64,000 nucleotides of DNA, taken from positions 248,001-312,000 of the forward strand of contig JAUZTG010000004.1 of the NCBI GenBank assembly GCA_030734395.1. The letters run 5' to 3'. The position numbers and the translations under genes are program-made. Positions 11,186 to 22,997 of the stretch are shown one piece after another. The notes beneath the pieces are model-generated. The model searched no databases. It saw nothing but the letters and a program-made list of their open reading frames with translations, and was not told the origin of the DNA. This stretch comes from Sarocladium kiliense (taxonomy: Eukaryota > Ascomycota > Sordariomycetes > Hypocreales > Sarocladiaceae). The first letter of the stretch is position 1. The number at the start of each line of letters is the position of its first letter.

Positions 11186-11653
11186 ATGTTGTTTCCGCTC
11201 CTCATTGTGGCCATGATGGCATTCCTGGCATCTGCCACGCCAGTCCACCAAAGACGTGAGCTCGGCGGTGTAAGTCTTCGAGTACCACTAATCTGTGGTA
11301 CTCAGCCGCTCATGACCAGTATGCTGACCAAATCTCAGGTCCTTCTTTGTACCGGAGCAAACTCAACCGGAACGTGCTCCCACGTCGTCGCTCCTCTCTC
11401 CTCTGTCGGCAACGTCAAATGCCAACAGCTCGAAAAGCCGTACTTCAAGAACACAGCAACATTTGCTCCTGATGGCGAGGAGTTTGAGTGCTTTCCCAGA
11501 CTGTACTCCTGTGGAGAGATTTGCCGAAGCCCGACGGGCTGTACATTTGGAGCGGTCGATTTTAAATATGAGAACAAGTACGACCTGGGAAGGATTGGAT
11601 GGGATTCGCTGATCCAGAGCTTTGACTGTTCGCCAAAAAGAGAGATATCATGA
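11186..11653 (+). CDS. Small secreted cysteine-rich protein
   Basis: Two exons (11186-11269, 11339-11653) with a GTAAGT..CAG intron give 132 residues. The first 18 or so form a signal peptide (MLFPLLIVAMMAFLASATP) followed by a dibasic RR, a possible Kex2 site. The mature part holds eight Cys, an even number that fits four disulfides, and one NST glycosylation site. I recognise no domain. Size, secretion and cysteine content match the profile of an effector or secreted antimicrobial candidate, but function is unknown. A TATA-like element and CT-rich tract precede the gene. Confidence 0.75.
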   Translation: MLFPLLIVAMMAFLASATPVHQRRELGGVSLRVPLICGTQPLMTSMLTKSQVLLCTGANSTGTCSHVVAPLSSVGNVKCQQLEKPYFKNTATFAPDGEEFECFPRLYSCGEICRSPTGCTFGAVDFKYENKYDLGRIGWDSLIQSFDCSPKREIS

Positions 11654-11948
11654 GGGAAAGGCCTTGTTTTGCCGTTGTCACAGGATAGTTGGCACGGTGA
11701 CTATGATGCTCATGATTATGCTTATGATTATACGAGAAATTTTGTTCGAGGCTCGCCTTCAGCAACTCCGTCGAGTGGTTGCCTTGCCCTAGGATATATG
11801 TGCGCTGATCATGAACCCATCAACCATGACAAATGATAAAGATTGTTCCTTTCGGGTGCGCGGCTAACGCCAAAGGATTCGACTCCGGGAAGAAGTCTAC
11901 AGCGCAGTCCTTTGGCTGTGAGTTTGGGTGGCGCACTGCAGCCCCCTA

Positions 11949-13596
11949 TTACCCTTCAACTTTCACAGATCGTACAGATGGAGCTTTTGTGCTCCTTGAT
12001 CGCTTCTTTTCCGGCTTGAATAGGGCCTTGAGATCCTCTTCATAGGCTTCCTTGTCCGCCAGCTTTTTCTGCACAAGCTCGTCGGCATCCGGACGCCAGA
12101 ATCGAGAAATATGCCTCTCTGACTTTGTGGTCAGAGACCCTGATGGACAGAGGTGGCTTTCCACAAGGAAGTACATCAGATTCGTAGAGGCTATACTTTG
12201 CCAGAACCAGGTCCCCTTTGACTCCCACATATTGTGCATGATGGTCGAAAGCCTTGGCCCAGAACGAGTGGCAATGTTGGTGCTCTGTCTTTCCTCCTCT
12301 AGTTCGAAGATGCGCATGAATTCGCGACGGACCTTGTCGAAGGCTTGCAACTTCTCGTCCTCGAGCTGTTCAGGACTACAGCCTGTGAGCCAGAGAGGGA
12401 CAGCCAGCATCTCTGAGGGCAATGCACATATCCACTCCAGATCTATCAGAGCAGTGATATTCCATTGATGATCGACGAGGATATTTGACATGTGGCAGTC
12501 TGTCAGTTGGAGTGGAAATGGCCCATTGCGGAGATCTCCTCTGATGTAGTTGTGACTGATTGTTCGAAGAAGAGTCTTTACTGCCATCTGGCCGCGACAG
12601 TCCTTCTCGCTGTATACCGCGTTTGGCTGGCTCAGGAAGCGACTGTCATGAAAGGTTAAGGCTTCTGAAACGTAGGCGTCCGTACAGGTGAAGGTCTCGT
12701 TTCTCTCCATAGTTCGCTTCGCTCCATCGTTCTCTGATATCATCATCGAAAAGGACAGCGGTCGGTTGGTTAGAGCGATGGTGCCATTGCTCCGAAATTG
12801 GAATGATCCAATTTGCGCCTGTGGTATTCTTGCCAAGGACAGCATAATGCGCGAGAGCCCTTTGAAGAGTCTCGCTCTCCTGTCTTCATCTTCTTTATTC
12901 GCGGCAAACGTGGTTGAAAGGGTTTGACCAACGTCGGGACCAAGGTATTCGAGCACGAGATAGGCCGATGGGAGTTGTTTAGCTGGCCGGTGCCATATAT
13001 AGTTGGACAGTAAGGGAAGGTCGAGTCTGCGGTAGACAGCTCGCCAGAAGTATCGAACAAGCCTCTGCCCAAGCGACATTTGCTTCGCGTGCGTAAACTT
13101 GTTTGGTCAGTACACTGTCGCTTCCACGTGCACTCGGCAAACTCACATGACGATCATCCATGTACCCAAAGCCAAACAAGTGCGGAACCCGTATCTCTGG
13201 ACAGTGCTCCTCTACCCAGATATATGCACCCACCTCACTGTCGACCTTCTCGTCAACACTCCCAGGGAATCTAGACTCGGCCAGCTTGTGTGGCATCGGA
13301 ACCCGGAAGACAACGCGTTTCGTCGAGTCGCCCGACGCAACCTCGACAAAAACGCAAAGGTTGAAGCCACCGCGGATCCATCGCTCCCTAGGCAGGACTG
13401 TGCATCGATCTTGTGGTCCCAGCCCAAGGTGATGTCGGACGATGGAGGCGATCGCATCTCTCTCTTCCCACAGGTCTTTGAATAGCTTTTCGGTCGCTGG
13501 TGCATATGCTGCCCATCTCAGGACATTCCGTTCTTCCTCAAGCGCTTGTTCGACTGTGACGGGCCCACGACCGAGGAGCTCAATAGTCGGAGCCAT
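11949..13596 (-). CDS. APH-type phosphotransferase family protein
   Basis: Fungal aminoglycoside phosphotransferase/choline-kinase-like fold protein. Exon 1 (13147-13596) and exon 2 (11949-13082) join through a 64-base intron to give 527 residues. An N-lobe with RGGFNLCVFVEV resembles the nucleotide-binding strand region. The catalytic loop is DCHMSNILVD (the usual HxxN pattern, with the general base Asp altered or shifted), and IDLEW supplies the metal-binding Asp. The C-terminus is long, helical and basic. Such proteins are numerous in filamentous fungi and mostly of unknown substrate; resistance to antibiotics should not be inferred. It is divergent from the Zn2Cys6 gene. Confidence 0.8.
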
Positions 13597-14289
13597 GGCG
13601 CCAGCGCCCAGCGCTTTAGTATTAAACGGCGATGTTGCGATCGAGTAAGCGTTGGAGTGGTGAGAGCAACAGGCTTCACCTAGCCGGCTCGGCCCGGTTC
13701 AGTGTCCATAAGGCGTGTACGTGGACTGTGACGGATCTCGAACGCAATTGAGAGTTGCAAAACATTGCATTTGCATCGATCGTTGACATGTGGACTGTCA
13801 CGGAAACAAGGCACAGTGCTGCATGACATCAGTGTGCCAGGCAGGGGCTGGCCTTTGACACCACACAAGGCGCTGCTGTAACGGGTCCCGCACCCCTGTC
13901 GCGATGTCAGTAGCCACTAAATTGTTACAGTTACATATCCAGTCGCAAGTGATCAATTGCTTACCATGCACGCACTATGTCGTGATGCAGAGTCGACGCC
14001 CAAGCCGGGGTGATATCGATCCAGAGCGGCGACTTTCACCAATGGCAGCATTCGCAGAGCCAGCTCGGTCCAGTGCATCCCCGTCCACATGTGCCTACAT
14101 AGCCAAGGGTCGGGACCAGCATCAGCTCCTCGATCTTTTCATCAATTCGCATCTTTCGCTTGAGAATTTGATCTGTGCCCTCATGAACGAATCCTGTCCC
14201 GCCTCTTGGTGATAGTGAGTCCCAAGTAAGTGAGGTAGGGATTCTGGCAAAGAGCTGGCGGCGATTGAAGACAGGTGCACAACTTTACA
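13597..14289. other. Intergenic region between divergent kinase-like gene and regulator
   Basis: Should contain both promoters. A 102-codon ORF at 13904-14212 has no recognisable domain or codon signal and was not called. Confidence 0.4.
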
Positions 14290-15338
14290 ATGCTAGAGAA
14301 GGAAGACAAGAAAAGCTATCGAGTATCCTGTGACGATTGCCGTGAGCTCAATGTGCCCAAAATAGCGACGTCTAGCTGACAGCGTCAGGTCGTCGGAAGC
14401 GCGCATGCTCGAAGGACGTCAGCGGATGTACCTGGTGCCGGGACAACGAGATACAATGTATCTATTCACCTCAGCGACGCATGGGTCGACCTCGTCGGAA
14501 GCCGGATACTCCAAACGGCTCCCTCGAGCCACGAATCATTTTGCCTGGTGATGGCAGCAACACATACCAATCTACTAGCGGTGATCTCCTTGAGGACCGT
14601 GACGACTGTGAACTTCAGGCAGCTGGACCATATCCTTTGATCTTTGGCAATGAGCTCGGCATGGAGCTCCCTGTACATTCCCAAATGTTCGATGCGGCTT
14701 TTCGTGATGGAAACGAAATGTGCGTTCAGGCACCTGCGGCACCGTTGCCAGCCATTCAGCTCAGCATTGCTGGGCTCAATATCATGGACGAGGTGAATTT
14801 CGATAGTTCAGTGGTTCGGCGCCAATCTCATCGCTTACATGACGATTTCTCAGCAAGCTGGGCAGCGCAATTACTCTGCACTTTCATCTCTGCTATAATC
14901 GACGCCTATACCGAAGTACTGGACCTCATCAAAGACTGGTGTCTAAATGCCGACTCCCAGCTGATTCATTTTAACATACTTGACCTTGGAAGTGTTTGGG
15001 GTCAGCTTGAGGCTAGGAGCAGCATATCAACTGGGTGCTTCGATGGCCATGAGATGAAGCCGACTATGTGGAGAGTGATGATTAGAGCGCTGCTGAGAAC
15101 AGACCTACACGGTTTTGACATCCATGAACTGGAGGGAGACAGCCTGGGCCCTTGCCACCATCCTGGGCTTGTTGATCATTTGAGCACTCTGGAGACCCGT
15201 TGGCGTCTGATGGTAAATGGGGATCGGGCGGAGGGTGAGGCATTAGATGGGTTAGAGCGGAGGGGTGTTGTAAACAGGGACGAGCTTCGCATGATCAAAA
15301 AGGCCCGCTCGGCTCTAGCTAGTCTGGGCCTGACATAG
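14290..15338 (+). CDS. Zn2Cys6 binuclear cluster transcription regulator
   Basis: Exon 1 (14290-14341) and exon 2 (14389-15338) join in the middle of the DNA-binding motif to give 333 residues. The rebuilt cluster has spacing C-x2-C-x6-C-x6-C-x2-C-x6-C, starting at residue 14 with SCDDCR and continuing through KRACSKDVSGC, and is followed by a basic GRPRRKP linker. The rest has no fungal_trans domain that I can see and is short, as in some cluster-specific AflR-like regulators. Targets are unknown. Neighbours are the APH-like gene (divergent) and a RidA-like gene (convergent). Confidence 0.85.
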
Positions 15339-15522
15339 AAAACTACTGGACTGTGATTGACCTTGGTCTTCAAGACGATCATTTGATTTGGGCATACAAA
15401 AAGGGCGTGGCATTTTGAGATGTTGCTATCATAGCGATGTGATTTGCGGTTGCAAGCTCGTACATATGAGATTCTTCGTCGCCGTTGTGCTGCTTTTCAA
15501 GGACAGTACTCATCGCACTTTC

Positions 15523-16011
15523 TCATCCGGAATTGTTGCCCTCGGGATCATAAGCGACAACATCAATCTCGATACTCATGGCATCCAGCGCCAACTTATC
15601 CACCCCAACAACCGTCCAAAGCGGCTTATGAGGTAGAAAGTCATTGACGAATCCGACCATTGTCTGGAGAACTTCCTCGGTCAGGTTCACATGGTAGGTA
15701 GTCAACCGATAGACCTGAGACCATCCTTTGCCCTTGGCATCTTTCAGGGTAATCTCCACGTTGGTGAATGCTTGCCGGATTTCGTCATTAAGGGTCTCGG
15801 GGAACGTGAATGGCGCCCCCTCAACCTCAGGATCATAGATCCAGCCACCTATAATTCACTTTTAGTAAAGGAATTGTACGGGTCTTGAGGTGGAACAACC
15901 TTGACCGGAAATTTCGATCTTGTTGTCAAGGCGAATGGCTTGGTTGAAGCCGAAGTTGTCTCTGAACCATTCACCACCGCCCGGGTATGAGTAGTAACTG
16001 AGGCCAGCCAT
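15523..16011 (-). CDS. RidA/YjgF-family protein
   Basis: Exon 1 (15900-16011) and exon 2 (15523-15848), joined across a 51-base intron, give 145 residues. The sequence follows the RidA fold: YYSYPGGGEWFRDNFGFNQAIRL, split here by position, gives the first strands; EISGQGGWIYDPE is the SGQ..G segment; and the C-terminal part ends in EIDVVAYDP. Family members hydrolyse reactive enamines/imines or act on related small molecules. An in-frame ATG lies further upstream at 16083, but a TATATAAA element at 16118-16125 would put that ATG too close, so 16011 (AACATGG context) was chosen. The active-site Arg of classical RidA is not clearly conserved, so this is a divergent member. Confidence 0.75.
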
Positions 16012-16117
16012 GTTGATATGGAAAGAGAATGGAGTTTGTTGAGTTTCCTGTGAACAAAAGCTGTATGTTGTACTGCTCATCAAACCGCGGCCAGTTCTCA
16101 GAGGGTGACGGCGGGTA

Positions 16118-16125
16118 TTTATATA
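16118..16125 (-). promoter_or_regulatory. TATA box of the RidA-like gene
   Basis: The minus strand reads TATATAAA about 107 bases before the chosen start codon. Confidence 0.45.
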
Positions 16126-17282
16126 CCTTTGATGCGAGCGACGACATTGATCGCAAAACCAATGAAGTAGCGGAAGTGATCATGGGAGCCTGTAGAGAAC
16201 CATACAATTGCTGATGATGCACGACATGCGACTTGGCTTCGCCTATAGGCTTATCGTGTCAGGCTGAGTCATGAGTCGTAAGCCTAAGCACTCTGCAAGC
16301 GTGATCGTCAGGTACTTCTGAGCTACGATCGGTCTCTTTGGGCTCAAGCTGATGCGGAGGATTGACCGTGGTCGTAATAAGCTTACATGTTAGTGCCTGT
16401 TCCGGCCAAGGGGTCTATTCCCCAAAGTACCCCGTGGATGTCTCCGCGCATTGGCTGCATTAGTCTTGCTGACCAGACACTAGCCTAGCATACCATGCCG
16501 TCTCTCACAGGCCCTTAATGGATTCTGACGCATAGATGTATAATGAGGCTGCCGTGCTCAAGTATGATATACTGAGAATCTCTGCGGTGACCGGGTCTTG
16601 GCATCGTCGGCGACTTTACGAGCTGCCACATTGAGGGGCGGCTTTGTACTGGGCTGAACTCCAAGGGTCTCGATTGGAGGAGTTGAGGCTACAACAATGC
16701 TTACAAAGAACGACCTAATTAGACACTGTGATCGGCTGCCTTTTCCGTCCCTTGCGAACGATCATAGACTACGTGACACCCGATACCCCAGGCGCGAGAT
16801 CCAGATGAACAGCCCGCTCACAGGTCGACTGTAGAGTCATGACGACTCTATCCCTGTCGGATGCCACCTTTCTTGGTTGTGTGATCTGACTCTAAGCACA
16901 AAGGTTACTTGTGTCATAGAGGCGCAGTTGCCATTCTCACCAGACACTAAAGTATTAGTGTCTGCATATCAGTGGCACTCAAAGAAGAGACAGAGGCCAC
17001 TCCTAGAGTCCAGTAGATCTTATTCAACTTGAGCCATCTTAAGCTGCCCGCTCAGCCTGTTTTATCGCATGCTTTACAAAGTACCTCAATGGTCCAGGGC
17101 CAAGTCTGTGAACCTAGGTCTGTCGATGCTTCAAAGCATTAGCAGAACCGCCCCCGTCGAGAGTTAAAACCGATCGTAATGACATTCTCTTGAAGTAAAG
17201 TTTTGGATGAGAGACATATTCGACCTATATAATACGCTTCTCTACCCACAGAAACTACCTTCGATGTCCTCGGGCTTCCTTC
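16126..17282. other. Intergenic region, nothing recognised
   Basis: About 1.2 kb beyond the RidA promoter with no ORF of coding character, no repeat and no RNA gene that I can identify. Confidence 0.35.
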
Positions 17283-18446
17283 TCAAAGCTCCACAGTTTC
17301 CGTGTACTCGTTGAACAGACCTGGAGGGCTGCGGTGACCCACGACCTCGGCTTTCTCGACTTCCTCCCTAATCTCCTGGACTTCTTCCTTGGTGAGATGA
17401 ACTTTCAGCGACCCGAAATTTTCCTCCAGATACTTCAGCTTCTTCGTGCCAGGAATTGGGATGATATCGTCACCCTGCGCCAACAGCCAAGCGAGCGCCA
17501 GCTGGCCCGGCGTACAGCCCTTCTTATCTGCGAGAGCCTTAAAGCGGTCAACTAGCACTAGGTTCTTCTCGAAGTTCTCGGGGCTGAAACGCGGCACGTT
17601 GCGGCGGAAGTCGTCGGGCGCAAAGTCGTCGACGCTTTTGATCTGGCCCGTCAAAAAGCCACGACCCAGTGGCGAGTAGGCGAAGACGCTGACGCCCAGC
17701 TCGCGACAGGTGGACAGCAGGTTGGTACCTGTCTCCCTCTCGATATCCAATGAGAATGGGTTGTACTCGACCTGGACGGCATCAACGGGGGCGACTTTGT
17801 AGGCTCGTCGGACGCTGCTGGATGCGCATTCAGATATGCCGATGGCTTTGATCTTTCCGTCCCTGTCACAGGCAAGTTAGTGTAAGCAAAGGAATGGATT
17901 CTCTGGGGTATTATATGAGGACACTGGCTTACTTCTTTGCCTTAGCCATCAGCTCCATCGTCTTCTCGACGGGTGTTTTGGGATCGAGACGGTGAACGTA
18001 GTAGAGATCAACGTAGTCCACTCCCATCTTCTTCAGACTGCCCTCAAGACATTCGTTAAAGAACTCGGGACTGTTGTCGACCGAGAGGGACCATTCGCCC
18101 TTGTCGGTGATTGTAGCCTTGATGCCGAACTTGGTGGCCAGGAAGATGTCGGCACGACGCTCGGGGTGCAGCTTGAACCATTTTCCAATCAAGACCTCGT
18201 TATCGCCGTAAGCATTGGCCGTGTCCCAGTTTGTATAGCCGAGCTCCCAGGCCCGGTCCAGAAGCGCCAGGCGCTCTTCATCAGACCTTGGTAAGAATTA
18301 GAAATGGATTTCGAGTTCTGGCACACACACAAAATTTACTCAACAGGTCCGTAGGCTATACTCAGGCCCATCATTCCGAAGCCAAGGGCAGGGATCTGCC
18401 GTCCCGTTTTGCCGAGCTGCCTCGTGGGCAGAGATGAAGGAGCCAT
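17283..18446 (-). CDS. Aldo/keto reductase
   Basis: NADPH-dependent oxidoreductase of the AKR superfamily (yakc/AKR13-like). Three exons (18340-18446, 17933-18286, 17283-17862) give 346 residues, with all splice junctions in frame. The catalytic tetrad is visible as Asp57 and Tyr62 (YTNWDTANAY), Lys88 (FLATKFG) and His134 (YYVHRLD). Further barrel motifs are GISEC, QVEYNPF and the cofactor-binding IPIPGTKK. Similar fungal proteins reduce small aldehydes and ketones; some sit in secondary-metabolite clusters. No partner gene is adjacent, so the substrate is open. Confidence 0.93.
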
Positions 18447-20287
18447 GGTAGAGCGAAGGAAGAGACGGAAGAGGATAATAGGGGGTCGAAGTTGTACTAT
18501 TTTACAAGCTGTGTAATAATAGGCTAGGGAATTGGAACATCAGGGAAGCTAGGAGATGGGTATTCGTGTCATTTAATAGTTCTTCTGCCCATGAGCCTCG
18601 GTAGACCGGAATCATAGTTTGTGGATGTTCGTCGAACGGATGGAGTGCACTGGTAATTGGTGACTCCATAGCGAAACAAAGACATTATTTTCTATGACGT
18701 ATAGAAGGTTTGTCAAAGTCCGCCATATTCGCGTTTCTTGGAGCTGCCCAAGCCCACTCTACGTGCGGCTGCGGAGTAGACAGTCCTCGAGGCTGTCTCT
18801 CTGGTTGTCGAGGGCGCGTGGACCTTTATTGCCGACCCCTAACGCCGAAAAAAGTACACTCTCATGATAGCATACAACGGGGAGCGTTGGAATCTTAAAT
18901 CCGAAAACCCAGGTTTTTCCTAGCCCCTGCATGACCATATACACAAGCTTCGAGAAAGGAGCCACTCCCCAAGTTGCATTTCTTCCATGGATCCCAAGGG
19001 CCGCATCTCCTGTTGCACTAAATCTCGGAGCACCTGTAGCTTGGTTAGGGAACCTCATGGAACCTACTTCTGATTTTGGCACATAAGGTTTGGCTTCGTC
19101 CTCCTTGCCGTTTTTCACTTCAAGAACCACTTAATCCCACCTTGGTCTAGCTTTAACATGCTCCAATGTTGGACGGCATGCATGTGTTCGTTGAACTTTG
19201 TTTACCGTCACGCACATGTATGTAGGGTACGACCGAACAGGTGCTATGAGTTGGAACGACAGTGGGAGATCCCGAATCGACGAAGAGCAAGCAAGAGTGG
19301 CGATGTCTCGCAGAAGCAAAAGATTTTGAGGGTGCCTGGCTAAGAGTGTTGTTGTAAGAGAAGATCGATAGAATTGGGATCTATGCTCCACAGAGGAGCG
19401 AAGAGCTCTATGCATTGGTTCCTGCGAAGAACACTGTACATGTTCTGGCCAACCATCTGAGTGGCATCAAAGAAGCTTGCTGGTAGCTTTGTTGGGGAGG
19501 TCTCTGGCATAGTTCCCCTCTGCATATCCGTGTCACCACAGTGGTATGACACATTCGGGCTGGGCGTACATAGCACTTAGTCCATAGTTCGGAGGCGACT
19601 AATTGAAGGTTTGTTCCATATTTCGCCTGTTCGACTTCTCCCTGTTGGGGAGCCATGATTGACATCCGCTCGCAGTTACAGATCGTACTGCCACCGTCGT
19701 CTGAAAGCAGAAACTTATGAGGGCTCCAAAAAGAAATTGAGGAATTAGGAACTATCATTCTTGGTCATTGAATTGCAGTACAAGAAGTGACATACTGCTA
19801 GGGTTCAAAGCCCACGAGCTTTCGCTATCCTGCGACAACAAATGAAGTTAAGTTCGTCGCTCGCACGAACACAAGAACGTAATCTCTAGCTCTAATAATA
19901 TCCTAAATTAAGGCTGACTATGCTGTTTCGGAACCTCCCGATGACTATGTTTTGCTCGGGTGACGTTCGGTTCCGCAGATACCAACTGATATCCGAGAAG
20001 AGGCCCTCACTGCTGGTCTATAGCATTCAATTGGGTCGCCTAATACGAGCCCTTGCTATCCATACTGTAATCCAGACAAAAAAGCGGAGGAAACAGCCCT
20101 GAGTTCTGCGGAAAATGGAGCGCATTCCAGGGGCGCGGATCCTACAGATCCTAAAGCTAGGATTTACGGGGGTTGAAACAGCGCCGAGGAAGACTAGGCT
20201 CGAGCCTTAATTTTCGCATCTCGTCCAAGCTCTATGGCATGATCTAAATAGCCGATCTCGTTCAAATGTTCCCACGTTGAATAATAG
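18447..20287. other. Long intergenic region without a recognised gene
   Basis: About 1.8 kb. The longest open stretch (18759-19130, minus) starts with GTG rather than ATG and shows no known domain, so it is not called. I see no transposase, long terminal repeat or tRNA. Confidence 0.35.
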
Positions 20288-20293
20288 TATAAA
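20288..20293 (+). promoter_or_regulatory. TATA box of the DUF4874-like gene
   Basis: TATAAA lies 76 bases upstream of the start codon, a typical distance. Confidence 0.5.
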
Positions 20294-20363
20294 GGTGGCA
20301 CAGAACGTGGCGATTCACGTTTGAACCCTCCTGTACAGCAGCGAAGTCATATCTATCTTCACA

Positions 20364-21390
20364 ATGCGCTTCCTTCAGATCCTCGTGGCCGCCGCCGCCG
20401 CTAAAGTCGCCTCTGCCGGGTTCGCCACTTACAAGGAGATTCGCGCTGGGTTCGACAACAGCGGCGAAATCGCGTATTACGAACTTGATCACTCAAACAC
20501 TTTGTTCCTGTATATCCAGATTACTGCCGGGGGTAACTACTCGCATCTTATCGACGACTTCAAGACTCTCGCGCGCAACTATGGCGAACGCGGCGTGTCG
20601 GTTGTACCACGTGTGCGGTACGGTAACGAGAAAGGTGATGTCGTTTCCGAGCCTGAGAACTTGGATATGATTCTGGAAGATGTCGCTGCGTGGGGCGAGG
20701 TGTTTTCCGATGTCATTCAGCAAGGTCTCATCGAAATCCCCGTCATTCAAGCTGGTTTCCTCGGCCTCTGGGGCGAGTGGCATGCAAGTCGTCCGATTAT
20801 CCCTGCTGTCCCTGCATCGGAACTAACAGAATGCAGGGCGGGCACTTTTGTCCAGGAAAGGGCATCTACGAAACTGATGCGAACATCGCTGCCAAGAGCT
20901 CAATTGTCGAGGCTCTGCTAGCCATTGGTCCCAAGATTGCTCTTCGCTACCCCCAGGATCACAGTGTCCTGGGCTATGAGAAGAACCGCCGGGTGACGAT
21001 TCACAATGATTGCATCTTAAACAACGGCCCAGGAGGAGACGATGGAGGCACATTCCCGACGGAGGACATCGAGACTTGGTCTGACTATCTCAAGGACGTG
21101 GCCTCAGGAAATACCTATGGCGGTGAGCCTTGCAATCAGGCTGAGGGGTCTGGATACAACTGGAACGACTTCGCCAATGTGTGTGGTGACAATGGGTTGA
21201 TCACATACATCCACGAGTTTGAGGTCTCATACTTGAACGTAAGTCTCACTTTGTACTGCTGCCTTGGAAAGTTTAGTGCTGATTCATGATTCAGCCCGCA
21301 AACCCGCCCGAGCTGAAGGAGTTGTTCAATGACCCCGACTGGTCAGATTGCATTGACCGCATGGGTGCTGCACTTCAGCAGTACTCCTAA
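20364..21390 (+). CDS. Secreted DUF4874/DUF4832-like protein
   Basis: Three exons (20364-20783, 20837-21238, 21295-21390) give 305 residues. A signal peptide (first 18 residues, MRFLQILVAAAAAKVASA) predicts secretion. The sequence then looks like an N-terminal DUF4874 region (GFDNSGEIAYYELDHSNTL, FLYIQI) passing into a DUF4832-type barrel segment (IPVIQAGFLGLWGEWH, then ALRYPQD). This assignment is from memory of the family. These proteins are thought to be glycoside-hydrolase-like, but the activity is undefined. Intron 1 is a GC..AG intron (donor GCAAGT), which exactly restores the frame. The protein is shorter than I would expect for the two-domain family, so the C-terminal region may be reduced. 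Confidence 0.72.
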
Positions 21391-21570
21391 AGGTATGGGC
21401 GAATTCTTGTTGCATAAAGGTTGAAGTTGATATGTCGGACAACATATTAAATTAAAAATTAAGATATTAAGTACCATTATCGTTGTCCATCTCTCTTTGT
21501 CCCTGGCCCAGGCCCCGTGGTTGCACGTTGTACCGTGCCCGTGATGTCCTCACCCTCTCGAGTATCGAGA

Positions 21571-22311
21571 TCAAGCGTCATGTTGGGCATGGCGCTGCTG
21601 CTTGCGAACCCTGACATCGCTGCTGCTCAGGAAACAGCACAAGACTGACTCGGCGACGGCGAGAACAAAGCCTAACACGGTCAAGGCGACGAACAGCCCC
21701 TCTCTCTCATACCAGCCATCGTAGCAGGTAACGGAACCGTCCCAGAACTTCTCCCTATCCTGACAAGCGTCGCCCAGGTGATTGATGAAGTCGTTATTCT
21801 TGTCATCGAACTGCACGCCAACGATGACAGCGTTCATGATAGCCGCGATCCAAGCGCATAGCATACAAAAGATGGAGAGACCAAGGAACCAGTACGGATG
21901 GATGCCGCGCTTCACTGGGCGAATGAGGTAGGTCGCAATCTCGGCGATGCTGAGGCAAAGACAGAAGAATGGCTGTTGTAAATAATCGCGGTTAGCAATC
22001 GACAAGCTCACAGTCCGACGACCAGCACGGGGGGAACTTACAGCAAGGGACATGGAAGCCGTCCACCCGATATATCTCCAATACGTCTCGCCAATGTATT
22101 CGTCTTGCATATCTGCTAATGGAACTAGAGACATGATAATGCAGGGGATGGCGAGGACGATGATGACGACGTGGATCCAGAGTCTGGCTGATGTCAAGCC
22201 CCATGGTCGAGGAGTTCTGCGAGTCGCCGGCGCAGACACGTTTTTCGACATATGTTGAGGAGCCGACTCCGAGTCAAGAGAGTGTTGCGCCGCGTGAGGA
22301 ATAGTCGCCAT
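21571..22311 (-). CDS. Four-helix membrane protein, unknown function
   Basis: Exon 1 (22042-22311) and exon 2 (21571-21972), joined across a 69-base GTAAGT..CAG intron, give 223 residues. The cytosolic N-terminus is hydrophilic. It is followed by four hydrophobic helices (around WIHVVIIVLAIPCIIMSLVP, PFFCLCLSIAEIATYLI, WFLGLSIFCMLCAWIAAIMNA and LFVALTVLGFVLAVAESVLC). An extracellular loop before the last helix contains two Cys. The layout is MARVEL/tetraspan-like, common in fungi, but I cannot name the family. It is convergent with the DUF4874-like gene. Confidence 0.72.
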   Translation of the reverse strand: MATIPHAAQHSLDSESAPQHMSKNVSAPATRRTPRPWGLTSARLWIHVVIIVLAIPCIIMSLVPLADMQDEYIGETYWRYIGWTASMSLAVSSPRAGRRTVSLSIANRDYLQQPFFCLCLSIAEIATYLIRPVKRGIHPYWFLGLSIFCMLCAWIAAIMNAVIVGVQFDDKNNDFINHLGDACQDREKFWDGSVTCYDGWYEREGLFVALTVLGFVLAVAESVLCCFLSSSDVRVRKQQRHAQHDA

Positions 22312-22997
22312 GATGTGGCCAGTGATTATTGCGTGGGGGGAACGTGTTTGTCGAATTGTCTGTCAGCTCTCGAAGTCTGGAGTGCACACAATCGGCGCCG
22401 ATGCGAGGGAGGTATATGAATATGGAGACAAGCAGAAGTTCTAAGGTTTGATGATAGGGCTAGAGCATCTCGCCGTTCGGTGTACTGTATCTGCTGTATC
22501 TAAGAAGTCGGTGTTGGAATGAGCGAGGCTGTGCCATCGTGGGTCGGGTTCCCGCTCACGGACGTTGGGCGCCCTATGCGCCACCTAGCCTGACTGCTCC
22601 TTGCAATGAGGATGACACGAAATACGGCAACTGGGGCAACTTTGTCTGAGCCCTAAGAGATCGTCAGGACTCGGCAGACAAATTACACGTCCTGGGAATG
22701 ACTGTGGCACGATTGTCACGGAGCCGTGCTTAGCTATGCCTCTAGACACTTCACAGCCTCAATATCGACTTCGGGGCGGGGGCTGTGCCAGCAGCGAGCC
22801 TCCAGAGCAATCCTTTCCGGGGCATAACTTGCGGCGCAAACTATGATGCACTAAGCATGTGGAGAGCAGTTCAATCGCTTGTGTCAGGCTCTTGTTCATA
22901 GGCCGTCAATATCTTTTCTCTCGATTTACCTCTTAGGGTTATATACGCATCAAGCCAAGAAACAAGCTAAGCGGTATTCTTGCCAAATTGAATGTGC
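22312..22997. other. Intergenic region, nothing recognised
   Basis: Lies between the starts of the tetraspan-like gene and the 3' end of the ankyrin gene. No coding or structural signal seen. Confidence 0.35.

Noticed and set aside
13904..14212. 102-codon plus-strand ORF before the Zn2Cys6 gene
   Set aside because: No family character; lies in the probable promoter.
18759..19130. Minus-strand open stretch of 123 codons
   Set aside because: Starts with GTG, has no recognisable domain and no supporting splice structure.
22312..22997. Possible extra gene between the tetraspan-like and ankyrin genes
   Set aside because: Only short ORFs that lack start context or motifs.
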